Below are positions 9,681 through 18,235 of a DNA stretch of 53,600 bases, in pieces. This DNA comes from Chitinophaga pinensis (GTDB taxonomy: Bacteria > Bacteroidota > Bacteroidia > Chitinophagales > Chitinophagaceae): contig CAMCAY010000011.1 of assembly GCA_945872815.1 (NCBI GenBank), positions 1 through 53,600 on the forward strand. The letters are read 5' to 3'. Position numbers and translations under genes: made by a program. The notes below the pieces were generated by a model, which ran no database searches, had not been told where the DNA came from, and saw nothing but the letters and a program-made list of their open reading frames with translations. The first letter of the stretch is position 1. Each line of letters begins with the position of its first letter.

Positions 9681-10685
9681 ATGTTAGGAAAAAAAGTCCC
9701 ATTTTATTTTGTTATCATTGCCTTTCTTTTACCCGCATCTGGCTTGATTTTCTTTATGTTAGATGAAAAAAAATCAGATTCAGATACAGATTTTGCTCTT
9801 AGGGAATCCTCTAATTCGTGCAACTTAAAAATAAAAAGATTGAATGGTTTTCAGTTCATTCGTCCTTTGTTATATGCAGAGCCATCCTGTGAATCCGATA
9901 ATTTAACTCAACATAAGTCAGAAATTGAAACAATAATCAACACAAATAAATCTCTAGGAAATATTACAACTGCTTCTGTTTATATAAGGGAATTTTCAAA
10001 AGCAGAATGGGTTACAATCAATGAAAATGAAAAATACAGTCCGGGTTCATTAATGAAAGTTCCCGAGCTGATTGCGTTTTACAAAATGAACGAAAAGTCA
10101 CCTGGACTGTTTAGCAGAAAAGTTAAATATGACCATGAATATATTACTGACAAGCATCCTACCTATCTTTCTAAGCAAATTAAATTAGGGCAAACATACA
10201 CTATTGGGGAATTGCTAAAATACATGATTGTATACTCAGATAACAATGCAACGATTTTATTGAATCAGATTGTTGATGAAAATATTTTTAAGAAAGTGTT
10301 TTCAGATGTTGGCTTGGCTGAACCAGATTTCAAATTAAGTCAATATCCCATAACGGTGAATGACTTTTCTATTTTCATGAAGGAATTGTATAATGCATCC
10401 TATTTATCTCAGGAAGATTCGGAAACTTGTTTGGAAATGTTAAGCAGAAGTGATTTCAGAGATGGGTTATTAAATGGCTTACCAGGAAATTGTGCTGTTG
10501 CGCATAAATTTGGAGAAGGAGGTACAGATAATAATCCTAATTTCAGTGAATCGGCAATAGTTTACTGTGGTAAAAAGCCTTATATGATTACAATCATGGC
10601 AAAGGGAACGGATATGAAAAAATTGCCGAAGGTAATGAGTGATATTTCTAAAAAAGTATACGACATCATGAGTGTAAGGGCTTAA
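9681..10685 (+). CDS. Exported class A beta-lactamase-like serine hydrolase
   Basis: The start at 9681 is chosen because it begins directly with a signal-type sequence (MLGKKVPFYFVIIAFLLP). An in-frame ATG at 9660 would add seven residues. The protein then has 334 residues. It carries the three active-site motifs of the serine beta-lactamase/D,D-peptidase fold: SLMK (SxxK, Ser123), SDN at 186-188 and KFG at 276-278 in place of KTG. The fold matches the Beta-lactamase2 family. Without a visible Glu166 region I cannot claim antibiotic hydrolysis; a peptidoglycan or D-peptide hydrolase is equally possible. No acquired-resistance context (integron or transposon) is present. Confidence 0.82.
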   Translation: MLGKKVPFYFVIIAFLLPASGLIFFMLDEKKSDSDTDFALRESSNSCNLKIKRLNGFQFIRPLLYAEPSCESDNLTQHKSEIETIINTNKSLGNITTASVYIREFSKAEWVTINENEKYSPGSLMKVPELIAFYKMNEKSPGLFSRKVKYDHEYITDKHPTYLSKQIKLGQTYTIGELLKYMIVYSDNNATILLNQIVDENIFKKVFSDVGLAEPDFKLSQYPITVNDFSIFMKELYNASYLSQEDSETCLEMLSRSDFRDGLLNGLPGNCAVAHKFGEGGTDNNPNFSESAIVYCGKKPYMITIMAKGTDMKKLPKVMSDISKKVYDIMSVRA

Positions 10686-10760
10686 AACCTTTCTGCTTTA
10701 AGTATTTTTTATTTCAATTCATTTTTTTTCAATTGAACTGATTGTTTTCAGTTATTTTTA

Positions 10761-10777
10761 ATTGATAATTTATCAAT
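10761..10777. promoter_or_regulatory. AT-rich palindrome upstream of the YbdK-like gene
   Basis: ATTGATAA-T-TTATCAAT is a perfect 8+1+8 palindrome 20 bases before the start codon. It could be an operator, but its composition is almost all A/T and chance cannot be excluded. Confidence 0.3.
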
Positions 10778-10796
10778 CTATAATCTATTATCTGTC

Positions 10797-11915
10797 ATGT
10801 CTGCATTGTCCTATAAACATTTTACCATTGGAATTGAAGAGGAGTATATGGTAATAGACCCGCTTACGCGAGAGTTGAAGAGCCATCAGCAGAGAATAGT
10901 GCAGGAGGGCCAAAAAATTTTCAGTGATAAGGTAAAGGCGGAAATGCATCAGGCAGTGGTGGAAGTGGCAACAGATATTTGTAAAGATGTGGAATCGGCT
11001 TACAAAGATATCAGCAACATGCGTAAGACGATTGCAAGTATTTCTGGTGAATTGGATTTATGGGTAGGAGCCAGTGGCACACATCCCTTTAGCCATTGGG
11101 AAAAACAATTGATAACAGATCATGTAAGGTATAATGAGATTGTTAATGAATTGCAGGAAGCGGCCAGAAGTAATTTAATTTTTGGATTGCACGTGCATAT
11201 TGGAATGGAGTCGCGCGAAATGGCGATACATATTGCCAATACGGCAAGATATTTTCTTCCGCATGTATTTGCTTTGAGCACAAATTCTCCATTCTGGGAG
11301 GGCAGGCAAACAGGGTATAAGTCATTTCGAACAAAAGTTTTTGAGAAATTCCCACGAACGGGTATTCCCGATATTTTTAATAGTATTGAAGATTACGAAA
11401 ATTATATCAAGATACTCGTAAAAACGAATTGTATAGACAATGCCAAAAAAATATGGTGGGATCTCAGGGTTCATCCAGTATTTAACACGGTAGAATTCAG
11501 AATCTGTGATATTCCATTGACAGTAAAGGAAACCATTGCAATCGCAGGATTATTTCAAGCGATTTGTGCTAAGTTGTATAAACTGCGTACACAGAATATG
11601 AATTTCATGATGTATAGCAGGGCATTGATAAATGAAAATAAATTCAGGGCAAGCAGGTATGGTATAGATGGTAAAATGATTGATTTTGGAAAAGAAACTG
11701 AAATGGATACCAAAATATTGATAGAAGAATTGTTGAATTTTGTGGATGATGTGGTTCCTTATTTAGGTGGGGAAGAGGCCATAGAAAATGTAAAGAGCAT
11801 AGTTGAAAATGGAAGTGGTGCAGACAGGCAGTTGAAAAAATTTAAAGAAAAGAATCAATTGATTGATGTGGTAGATTATATTCATGATTGTTTTTTGGAG
11901 GGGACATTTATTTAA
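10797..11915 (+). CDS. YbdK-like carboxylate-amine ligase (glutamate-cysteine ligase 2 family)
   Basis: This 372-residue enzyme belongs to the GCS2 family (YbdK type). It opens with the ATP/Mg-binding FTIGIEEEYMVIDP, and FGLHVHIGM and WWDLRVHPVFNTVEFRICD are also typical. Members show weak gamma-glutamylcysteine ligase activity in vitro, and their physiological substrate is often unknown, so I give no gene symbol. There is no signal peptide, so it is cytoplasmic. The 17-base palindrome at 10761-10777 lies 20 bases ahead of the ATG. The downstream tRNA has its own promoter. Confidence 0.9.
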   Translation: MSALSYKHFTIGIEEEYMVIDPLTRELKSHQQRIVQEGQKIFSDKVKAEMHQAVVEVATDICKDVESAYKDISNMRKTIASISGELDLWVGASGTHPFSHWEKQLITDHVRYNEIVNELQEAARSNLIFGLHVHIGMESREMAIHIANTARYFLPHVFALSTNSPFWEGRQTGYKSFRTKVFEKFPRTGIPDIFNSIEDYENYIKILVKTNCIDNAKKIWWDLRVHPVFNTVEFRICDIPLTVKETIAIAGLFQAICAKLYKLRTQNMNFMMYSRALINENKFRASRYGIDGKMIDFGKETEMDTKILIEELLNFVDDVVPYLGGEEAIENVKSIVENGSGADRQLKKFKEKNQLIDVVDYIHDCFLEGTFI

Positions 11916-11960
11916 AACCCAATTTGTATTTGTAGTACGTGTCGACACGAACCACAACAA

Positions 11961-11992
11961 TTTGATTTTTTATGTCTTTTAATTTATATTTG
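11961..11992 (+). promoter_or_regulatory. Strong Bacteroidota promoter for the tRNA-Arg transcript
   Basis: A -33 TTTG at 11961-11964 is followed after 20 bases by TATATTTG at 11985-11992, then CAG. This is a textbook TTTG/TAnnTTTG promoter. Transcription should start near 12000, giving a leader of roughly 180 bases before the tRNA. Confidence 0.75.
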
Positions 11993-12182
11993 CAGTCCCA
12001 AAAGTGATATCAGTGATTTTTCACCGGTATAACCAGAGGGTTTCCTTGAAATCGGATTTGCAAAAAAAGTGCAAAAAACCAATGAAAGTCAATGAAAAGG
12101 GAGGAAAACGGATGAAAAGGTATTTTTCCTAAATCATTGATAATCATAGAAAAAAGAAAATAAAGGAAAAGAAAAGAAAATT

Positions 12183-12256
12183 GGCTGCGTAGCTCAACTG
12201 AATAGAGCATCTGACTACGGATCAGAAGGTTTTAGGTTTGAATCCTAACGCGGTCA
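12183..12256 (+). tRNA. tRNA-Arg (anticodon ACG), unusual A19-U56 pair
   Basis: A full 74-base cloverleaf can be folded by hand. The acceptor stem GGCTGCG/CGCGGTC has two G-U pairs. The D arm is GCTC/GAGC, the anticodon arm TCTGA-CTACGGA-TCAGA, the variable loop AGGTT, the T arm TTAGG-TTTGAAT-CCTAA, and the discriminator is A. The anticodon ACG reads Arg CGN codons. A20, an arginine identity base, is kept. No CCA is encoded; CACA follows. The D loop carries G18-A19 instead of G18-G19, and the T loop carries T56 instead of C56. The normally invariant G19-C56 tertiary pair is thus replaced by a matched A-U pair. A dedicated promoter and terminator flank the gene. Confidence 0.9.
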
Positions 12257-12270
12257 CACAGTACAGACAA

Positions 12271-12298
12271 GGGTTTCAAGAAATTGAGACCCTTTTTT
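12271..12298 (+). terminator. Rho-independent terminator of the tRNA-Arg transcript
   Basis: GGGTTTCAA-GAAA-TTGAGACCC followed by six T. The nine-pair stem includes one G-U, and the loop is a GNRA-type GAAA tetraloop. It lies 14 bases after the tRNA. Confidence 0.93.
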
Positions 12299-12322
12299 AT
12301 TTTATGCATTTGCATATTGCTA

Positions 12323-12835
12323 CTATTTACTAAGTATCTCGCCCTTTTCATTTACTTTGACTCTCAATCGCTTGTCGCCATTTTTCAATAATATTTTCCA
12401 GATTTTTGTTGCACCTTTTTCTTCTTGATATGTTACTAGATAAACATCTTTGGGAATACCCCACTGAGGATATTTTTTATACAATGCTTGAGCAACAGCA
12501 TTCGGAAGCGCAACGTTTTTATATCTTTCAGCAGTATGCATCAATTTACCATCTTTACTGTATGTAGCAAGAATATATCCACTGGGAATATAAAATGAAA
12601 TGTAATATTCCTCATACTCATCGTCATAAAATTCAGAATTCTTTACATCAAATTCTGCAGCTTTTCGTTCCAATAACTTTACAGGCTGAGCCACTTCTTT
12701 ATTATCAACCGCAGAAAGATATTTATACCTAGCAGTCGTTACAACCACCTCAGGTAAAATTTCCTGACCAAAAGCTAAACTGACAAATAGCAAAATGAAA
12801 AAAGCTGAAAATAATGTTGATTTAATTGTTTTCAT
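12323..12835 (-). CDS. Small exported PepSY-like protein
   Basis: The open frame extends further up, but the methionine at 12835 begins a clear signal peptide (MKTIKSTLFSAFFILLFV, ending in AFGQ), so the protein is taken as 170 residues. The mature part has two similar halves with the pattern KDGKLMHTAERYKNVALP and a closing KRLRVKVNEKGEIL. This alternation of strand, helix (VAQALYKKYPQW) and strand resembles the PepSY-like/BLIP-like fold common in exported Bacteroidota proteins. The function is unknown. It is a single-gene unit, divergent from recD across a 308-base gap. Confidence 0.72.
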   Translation of the reverse strand: MKTIKSTLFSAFFILLFVSLAFGQEILPEVVVTTARYKYLSAVDNKEVAQPVKLLERKAAEFDVKNSEFYDDEYEEYYISFYIPSGYILATYSKDGKLMHTAERYKNVALPNAVAQALYKKYPQWGIPKDVYLVTYQEEKGATKIWKILLKNGDKRLRVKVNEKGEILSK

Positions 12836-13143
12836 GAGTCCTATTTTAATAATTTTAGATTTACTAAATGTAGGGCAGGATTTAAGTGATATTAAATGAT
12901 AATCATCAGAACTCTTGCCCATGTGTATTTTGTTAGTTGAAAAGTGAGCGTACAATCACAATTATTATCCCTTCAATCTTTAATATTAAATTATTTCTGA
13001 TATTTTGCCGCTAAATTGTAACTTTAATATTCATTTGTTCAACAATACACTCTCATAGGAATTAAAATTGAGTTGAATTAAAAAATTTAATTTAATACAT
13101 AGTTAAAGTAAAAATTCTTCGTATAAAATTTTGACATAATTGT
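12836..13143. other. Intergenic region between the PepSY-like gene and recD
   Basis: This 308-base AT-rich gap must hold the divergent promoters. On the plus strand AAATTTTG just before the recD start is close to TAnnTTTG. At 13076-13092 there is an all-A/T 7+3+7 inverted repeat. I see no small gene or RNA. Confidence 0.4.
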
Positions 13144-14931
13144 ATGCACCAAGACATAGATTTCCAATTCGCAGCATTTTTTCCGGATGAAAAAATTCGT
13201 CCTTTTGCATATTTACTTTCACAACAACTCAGAGAAGGGCATATCTGCCTTCCCATTGATTCTAATACCGATATTAAAACTCCTTTTGGTTCAGCTAATT
13301 TTCATTTACTCAATCAAGTATCAGATAAATTTCTATCATCTTCTGATGCGTATACACCATTTGTTTTTTATGATGGTAACCTTTATTTACAACGTTATTT
13401 CAAATACGAATCTACAATAGTGGCTTTGCTGAAAAAGAAAATTGAAAACAGTACAATTAAAAAAAATGAATACCGAAAAAGTATTGAACAGTTTATAGAA
13501 TTGGTAAAATCACAAACAGCTGATTATGCACTTGATGGACTTGAAGAAGATGAAAAAATTGACTGGCAACTCATCGCTGTTTTAAGAACGCTGCAGAATG
13601 ATTTCAGTATAATTACCGGTGGTCCGGGAACTGGAAAAACCACTACGTTATCGAAACTATTATTGATTTTGTTTACTATAAATCCGGGAGCAAGAGTCGC
13701 GTTGGCTGCACCTACGGGTAAAGCATCTATGAGAATGATGGAATCGCTGAAGGAAAAATCAGCCAATTTTCCTGCAGAAATTCTTAGGATGATTCATGAA
13801 CTGCAATCATTTACATTGCATCGTATGCTGGGATATCAAGCCAATTCAATCTATTTTAAGCACAATTCAGACAATCCGCTTCCTTATGATTGGATTATAG
13901 TGGATGAGGCATCCATGATTGACTTGCCCATGTTTGCCAAATTACTTGAAGCATGTAAACCTTCTGCAAGATTGTTGTTTTTAGGAGACAAAGATCAGCT
14001 GGCTTCTGTAGAAGCCGGTAGCTTGTTGGGAGACCTTTGCATAGCTGCAGGAAATTTAAATCGTTTTTCAAAACAGGATAATGATTGGCTCAATACCTTT
14101 ATATCTTCACTGGAACGTAGGATTCCTGCAAACTATTCAATTGAAAATGCACTGCCTTTTTCCGAATCTATTTCTGCATTGAGATTTAGTCACAGGTTTT
14201 CAGAGCAGGGAGATATCGGGCAATTGAGTTTGGCAATCATTCAGGGTCAGGATGAAAAAGCTTTAGCATTGTTGAACTCCTATAAAGCAGAACAAATTTC
14301 AATGATTGACCAAAACAGCAATTCAGAAATGATTGGTTTCGTCAGTAGCTACATTTTGTATATGGAAGAGCAAAACATCGAGGAAGCACTCAGTAAAATA
14401 AATAAAATACGTGTACTCGTAACAGTTAGAGAAGGTGAATGTGGACTTTATGCAATAAACAAAAAAATCGAAAAAATACTTCATTCTGTAAGACCTGATT
14501 TGATTCAACCTAATTCAACATTTTATCATAACAGACCTGTGATGATAACAAAAAATAATTACGATCTGGGCTTGTTCAATGGCGACATCGGAATTGTTCG
14601 CAGAGATGCTGATACACAAAAACTTAAAGTTTATTTTGAAGCTGTGGAAAAAGGTATGTCACCACGTGTATTTTCCACTGCTTCGATAAGTGATTGCGAA
14701 ACTGTTTTTGCCATGACTATTCACAAAAGTCAGGGCTCTGAGTTTGAAAAGGTAATGGTTGTATTGCCCAATCAATCTGACAATCCGGTTTTAACACGCG
14801 AACTTTTATACACTGGTGTTACACGTGCTAAAAAAAGCGCGGTAATAATGGGTTCAGAAGAGGTATTTAGAGCTGGCATAAATCGTCAAGTGGTTCGTTT
14901 TTCAGGATTGCATCAAAGATTAACTAACTAA
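13144..14931 (+). CDS. recD: RecD, exodeoxyribonuclease V alpha subunit (5'-to-3' helicase)
   Basis: RecD is the SF1B 5'-to-3' motor of the RecBCD helicase-nuclease. The 595-residue length matches E. coli RecD (about 608). Seen are Walker A GGPGTGKT (residues 159-166), motif II VDEASMID, motif III GDKDQLASVEAG, and the C-terminal motifs MTIHKSQGSEF and YTGVTRAKK. The N-terminal 150 residues would form the RecC-contacting domain. recC starts 22 bases downstream, followed by recB, so the three subunits are encoded in the order D-C-B. The gene context excludes the stand-alone RecD2 type, which is also longer. Confidence 0.94.
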   Translation: MHQDIDFQFAAFFPDEKIRPFAYLLSQQLREGHICLPIDSNTDIKTPFGSANFHLLNQVSDKFLSSSDAYTPFVFYDGNLYLQRYFKYESTIVALLKKKIENSTIKKNEYRKSIEQFIELVKSQTADYALDGLEEDEKIDWQLIAVLRTLQNDFSIITGGPGTGKTTTLSKLLLILFTINPGARVALAAPTGKASMRMMESLKEKSANFPAEILRMIHELQSFTLHRMLGYQANSIYFKHNSDNPLPYDWIIVDEASMIDLPMFAKLLEACKPSARLLFLGDKDQLASVEAGSLLGDLCIAAGNLNRFSKQDNDWLNTFISSLERRIPANYSIENALPFSESISALRFSHRFSEQGDIGQLSLAIIQGQDEKALALLNSYKAEQISMIDQNSNSEMIGFVSSYILYMEEQNIEEALSKINKIRVLVTVREGECGLYAINKKIEKILHSVRPDLIQPNSTFYHNRPVMITKNNYDLGLFNGDIGIVRRDADTQKLKVYFEAVEKGMSPRVFSTASISDCETVFAMTIHKSQGSEFEKVMVVLPNQSDNPVLTRELLYTGVTRAKKSAVIMGSEEVFRAGINRQVVRFSGLHQRLTN

Positions 14932-14953
14932 TGGATCTGTAAATAAAATTATT

Positions 14954-17900
14954 ATGGCTATTCAACTTCGTGTAGCGGCATCACTCAATAAGCTGTCAGA
15001 CGAACTCATCAGGGATTTGAAAAATGATAAAACCGGTGTATTCGACAAACAATGGATCGTTACGCAAACAGATGGAATCAATAATTGGTTAAAGCAGCAG
15101 CTTGCATTAAATGCTGGTATTGCTGCAAATCTTGAATTTACTAAAGTAAACGACATAGTAAGAATCATATATCATTGGATCTGCCCTAATGCGCCCTTCC
15201 TTATAGATAAAGACAGAATTACCTGGACCATTTTTGCAATATTGAATGGAGAAGATTTTAAAAATAAATTTCCTTCAATTGCATTGTATTATGCCGAAAG
15301 TGAGTCACGCAGAGCATCACTGGCCAATGAAATGGCAGATTTGTTTGATCAATATCAAATCTATCGACAGGATAAAATAAAAGAATGGAACAATAATCAA
15401 ATCAATGGAGACAAAGATTTACAGTGGCAGGGATATCTCTGGTATCAGTTGAAAAACAGATTGGGAAAAGAATACTCAGACAGGGTGGATGTTTCAAATA
15501 GTATCCTGAAGCAATTGGTAGATAAGGAAAATCAAAAGATTGTAAAGCAAAAATTACCTTGCCTGCGTTTCTTTGGTTTAGCAATTGTCACACCCTATTA
15601 CCTGGAGTTATTTCACTTGTTGTCTGAGTTTATTGAAATTAAATTCTATCTGCTAAATCCTTGTCCGGATAAACTTTGGATGGATGACCTTTCCGATAAA
15701 AAAATTGCTTCACTAAGAAATCGTCCGGATTTATTGACACTCAGAAGCTCGGGAAATGAGTTGCTTATAAATTGGGGTTCGGTTTTGCGGGAAAGCTACC
15801 AATTGTTGCTCTCAAATGACAATTATGTAAACAACTATGAGGTGATTGAATCCGATAACTTTTCAAAAAACAATGAAAATTTATTAGGTAGGATACAATA
15901 TGAAATATTCAACAACATACCTAACAGTGAAAGAGATTTGATACCTTATGAAATGTTGCAGGATGGCTCCTTTCAGTTAAATGGTTGTTATACTCCCGTT
16001 AGGGAAGTGGAAGTTTTATACAATTATCTGGTTGATGTTTTTGCGAATAACTTGCAAATAGCATCAAGAGATGTGGTTGTAATGGTTACGAACATTGATG
16101 CTTATGCGCCCTATATAAAAGCAGTGTTTGATAACGGGCCTGTTGAATTACCTTATACTATCGCTGATGAATCCGTGTCAAAAGGGAATACCCTTTTTAC
16201 TGCCATTCGAGATATTTTGTCAGTAGATCCTTTGACTTTTAAAGCCGAAGAAGTACTATCATTGTTGGAATCACCCTATATATGCAGACGATTTGGATTT
16301 AAAGATATTGCTGTCGTTAGGCAAGCAGTCAGAGAAGCAGGTATATATTTTGGTGTTGAATTTGAAAATGCTTCTAATGAACTGTATGAACAAACAGAAG
16401 CTTGGATGGTAAGCTGGGATTATGGATTGCAGAAGATGATGTATGGTTTGTGCATGAGCGGAGAAGAGGAATTCATTGGCACAGAGAGATCTTTATTTCC
16501 ATTGGACACAGCTGAAGGTTCTGGAATGTATGATCGTGTGAGATTGTTTCATTTTATAAAAGTTCTAAAAGAATTACTCGAACAAAGGCTTCAAAAGAAA
16601 ACCTTACAACAATGGTCTGAATACTTGGGTAAGATCATGACTGAAATGATATTGGAAGAAGAGGAGGAAGATGAAGATTTTCCTCGGTTTGCATATTTGA
16701 AAGAAAGCATCATGCAATTGGATGATGCGGCGGCCGGTGAAAGCATTACTTATCAAACTTTTCATCAGGTGTTTATCAGCCGCCTCGAACAGGAAAGACG
16801 TACAAATCGCTTTGCAGGAAGAGGCATCAACTTCTGCTCTATGTTGCCAATGCGAAGTGTTCCCTTTAAAGTTGTTGCAATATTGGGAATGGATTTTGAT
16901 CAATTTCCCAGACAAGACACTCCATTGAGTTTTAGTTTGATTGGAAAAGAAAAGCGCCCTGGTGATCGAAATGTTCGTGAAAATGATAAACATTTGTTTC
17001 TGGAAAGTATATTGGCTGCCGGTGAAAAACTCTACATTAGTTATCTAGCCCGCGATGTGAAGAAAGGAACAGATCAGCCACCATCCACTCTTGTGGATGA
17101 ATTGCTCGATTACATTGCTTTAAAGACTGAGAACGTTGCAGAAACTAAAAAAGCAATAACCTGTATTCATCCCTTACACTTGTTCAGTGTGAAATATTGC
17201 GAATCAGATAGCAAGCTTCCTTTGAATTATTTGGGTAACAGTTTGATTCAAGGAATTGAATTTGAAAAAGATCCTCAACGTGAGTTGGAAGTGTTTGATT
17301 TTTCAAATATCAGATTGGAACAGTTTGCCGTATTTTTTCAACATCCGATAAAGTATTACTTCAATAAATTATTGGGTATTTATTATCGGGAAGATGATGA
17401 GCGCATAGCCGATGCTGAATTATTTGAACTTAATTCTTTACAGAGCTGGCAAGTGAAAGATGAATTGATTAGATTGAATTCGGATACTGACTTGTTTACC
17501 ATTCGCCAAAAAAAATCAGGTAAACTTCCTCTGGCAAACTTCGGAAATGTAAAGGTTCATCAAATGAATGAGGAAATTCAGCCATTTAAAAATATATTGG
17601 AAAACATAAAATCTGGTTATCAAGAAACTCATTTGGATGTTAATTATTCTGCGGTTAATTGTAAAATAGAAGGCAGTATTCCGGTTTATGGAAACAGCTA
17701 TGTATATTTCAATGTTTCAACCAATATGCTGAAGCATGTCATGAAACCCTGGATAAACTATCTGGTTGCGATTGCACAGGAATCTTCTCCGAAATTGGAT
17801 TTAATCCTATTGTTCGATGGAATTGATTCTCCTTTTGAAATTTCATACAGCGAAGAATTAAGGGATTTTGCCAGGTCAATTATTCCGGAATTCATTGAAT

Positions 17901-18217
17901 TATTTAAGTATGGGCATAGCCATATTTTATTATTCTATCCTTTAATGACGAGGATTTTTTATGAAAAAGATTCACCCGAATTCGATAGCAATGAATTGAT
18001 TGAAATGTATGAAGAAGCGCTTGAAAATGAATCTCATTCAAAAGGAGATATTTTTTCCAGGGATGAATATTTAAAACAGGTTGTTAAGCAAAATCAATCG
18101 ACTTATGAAATATTCAATGAGGAGAATATTAAAAAGTTTAACTACAATACCATTCTATTAACCGGAGAACTGCAAAAAAGGTTGCCTCAGTTATTTATTA
18201 AACCCACAAAAAAATAA
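14954..18217 (+). CDS. recC: RecC, exodeoxyribonuclease V gamma subunit
   Basis: This 1087-residue protein has the size of RecC (1122 in E. coli) and lies between recD and recB. RecC has folds of a helicase and a nuclease that have lost their active sites; it splits the duplex and scans for Chi. Consistent with this, no Walker A is seen. The N-terminus (KTGVFDKQWIVTQTDGINNW followed by LKQQLALNAGIAANLEF) matches the RecC pattern that ends in GIAAN. The nuclease-like part has FSNIRLEQFAVFFQHPIKYY. The Chi-reading residues cannot be predicted by eye. recB follows after 18 bases when its ATG start is used. Confidence 0.92.
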   Translation: MAIQLRVAASLNKLSDELIRDLKNDKTGVFDKQWIVTQTDGINNWLKQQLALNAGIAANLEFTKVNDIVRIIYHWICPNAPFLIDKDRITWTIFAILNGEDFKNKFPSIALYYAESESRRASLANEMADLFDQYQIYRQDKIKEWNNNQINGDKDLQWQGYLWYQLKNRLGKEYSDRVDVSNSILKQLVDKENQKIVKQKLPCLRFFGLAIVTPYYLELFHLLSEFIEIKFYLLNPCPDKLWMDDLSDKKIASLRNRPDLLTLRSSGNELLINWGSVLRESYQLLLSNDNYVNNYEVIESDNFSKNNENLLGRIQYEIFNNIPNSERDLIPYEMLQDGSFQLNGCYTPVREVEVLYNYLVDVFANNLQIASRDVVVMVTNIDAYAPYIKAVFDNGPVELPYTIADESVSKGNTLFTAIRDILSVDPLTFKAEEVLSLLESPYICRRFGFKDIAVVRQAVREAGIYFGVEFENASNELYEQTEAWMVSWDYGLQKMMYGLCMSGEEEFIGTERSLFPLDTAEGSGMYDRVRLFHFIKVLKELLEQRLQKKTLQQWSEYLGKIMTEMILEEEEEDEDFPRFAYLKESIMQLDDAAAGESITYQTFHQVFISRLEQERRTNRFAGRGINFCSMLPMRSVPFKVVAILGMDFDQFPRQDTPLSFSLIGKEKRPGDRNVRENDKHLFLESILAAGEKLYISYLARDVKKGTDQPPSTLVDELLDYIALKTENVAETKKAITCIHPLHLFSVKYCESDSKLPLNYLGNSLIQGIEFEKDPQRELEVFDFSNIRLEQFAVFFQHPIKYYFNKLLGIYYREDDERIADAELFELNSLQSWQVKDELIRLNSDTDLFTIRQKKSGKLPLANFGNVKVHQMNEEIQPFKNILENIKSGYQETHLDVNYSAVNCKIEGSIPVYGNSYVYFNVSTNMLKHVMKPWINYLVAIAQESSPKLDLILLFDGIDSPFEISYSEELRDFARSIIPEFIELFKYGHSHILLFYPLMTRIFYEKDSPEFDSNELIEMYEEALENESHSKGDIFSRDEYLKQVVKQNQSTYEIFNEENIKKFNYNTILLTGELQKRLPQLFIKPTKK

Positions 18218-18235
18218 TTATTCCTGTTGTTTAAT

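Noticed and set aside
9681-10685. Acquired antibiotic-resistance beta-lactamase
   Set aside because: SxxK, SDN and KFG fit the fold, but KFG replaces KTG, no Glu166 region is evident, and no mobile context is present; a cell-wall or peptide hydrolase is as likely.
12010-12210. Minus-strand frame of 66 codons across the tRNA leader
   Set aside because: It runs into the tRNA gene on the opposite strand and has the Phe/Leu-rich content of a reverse-read purine tract.
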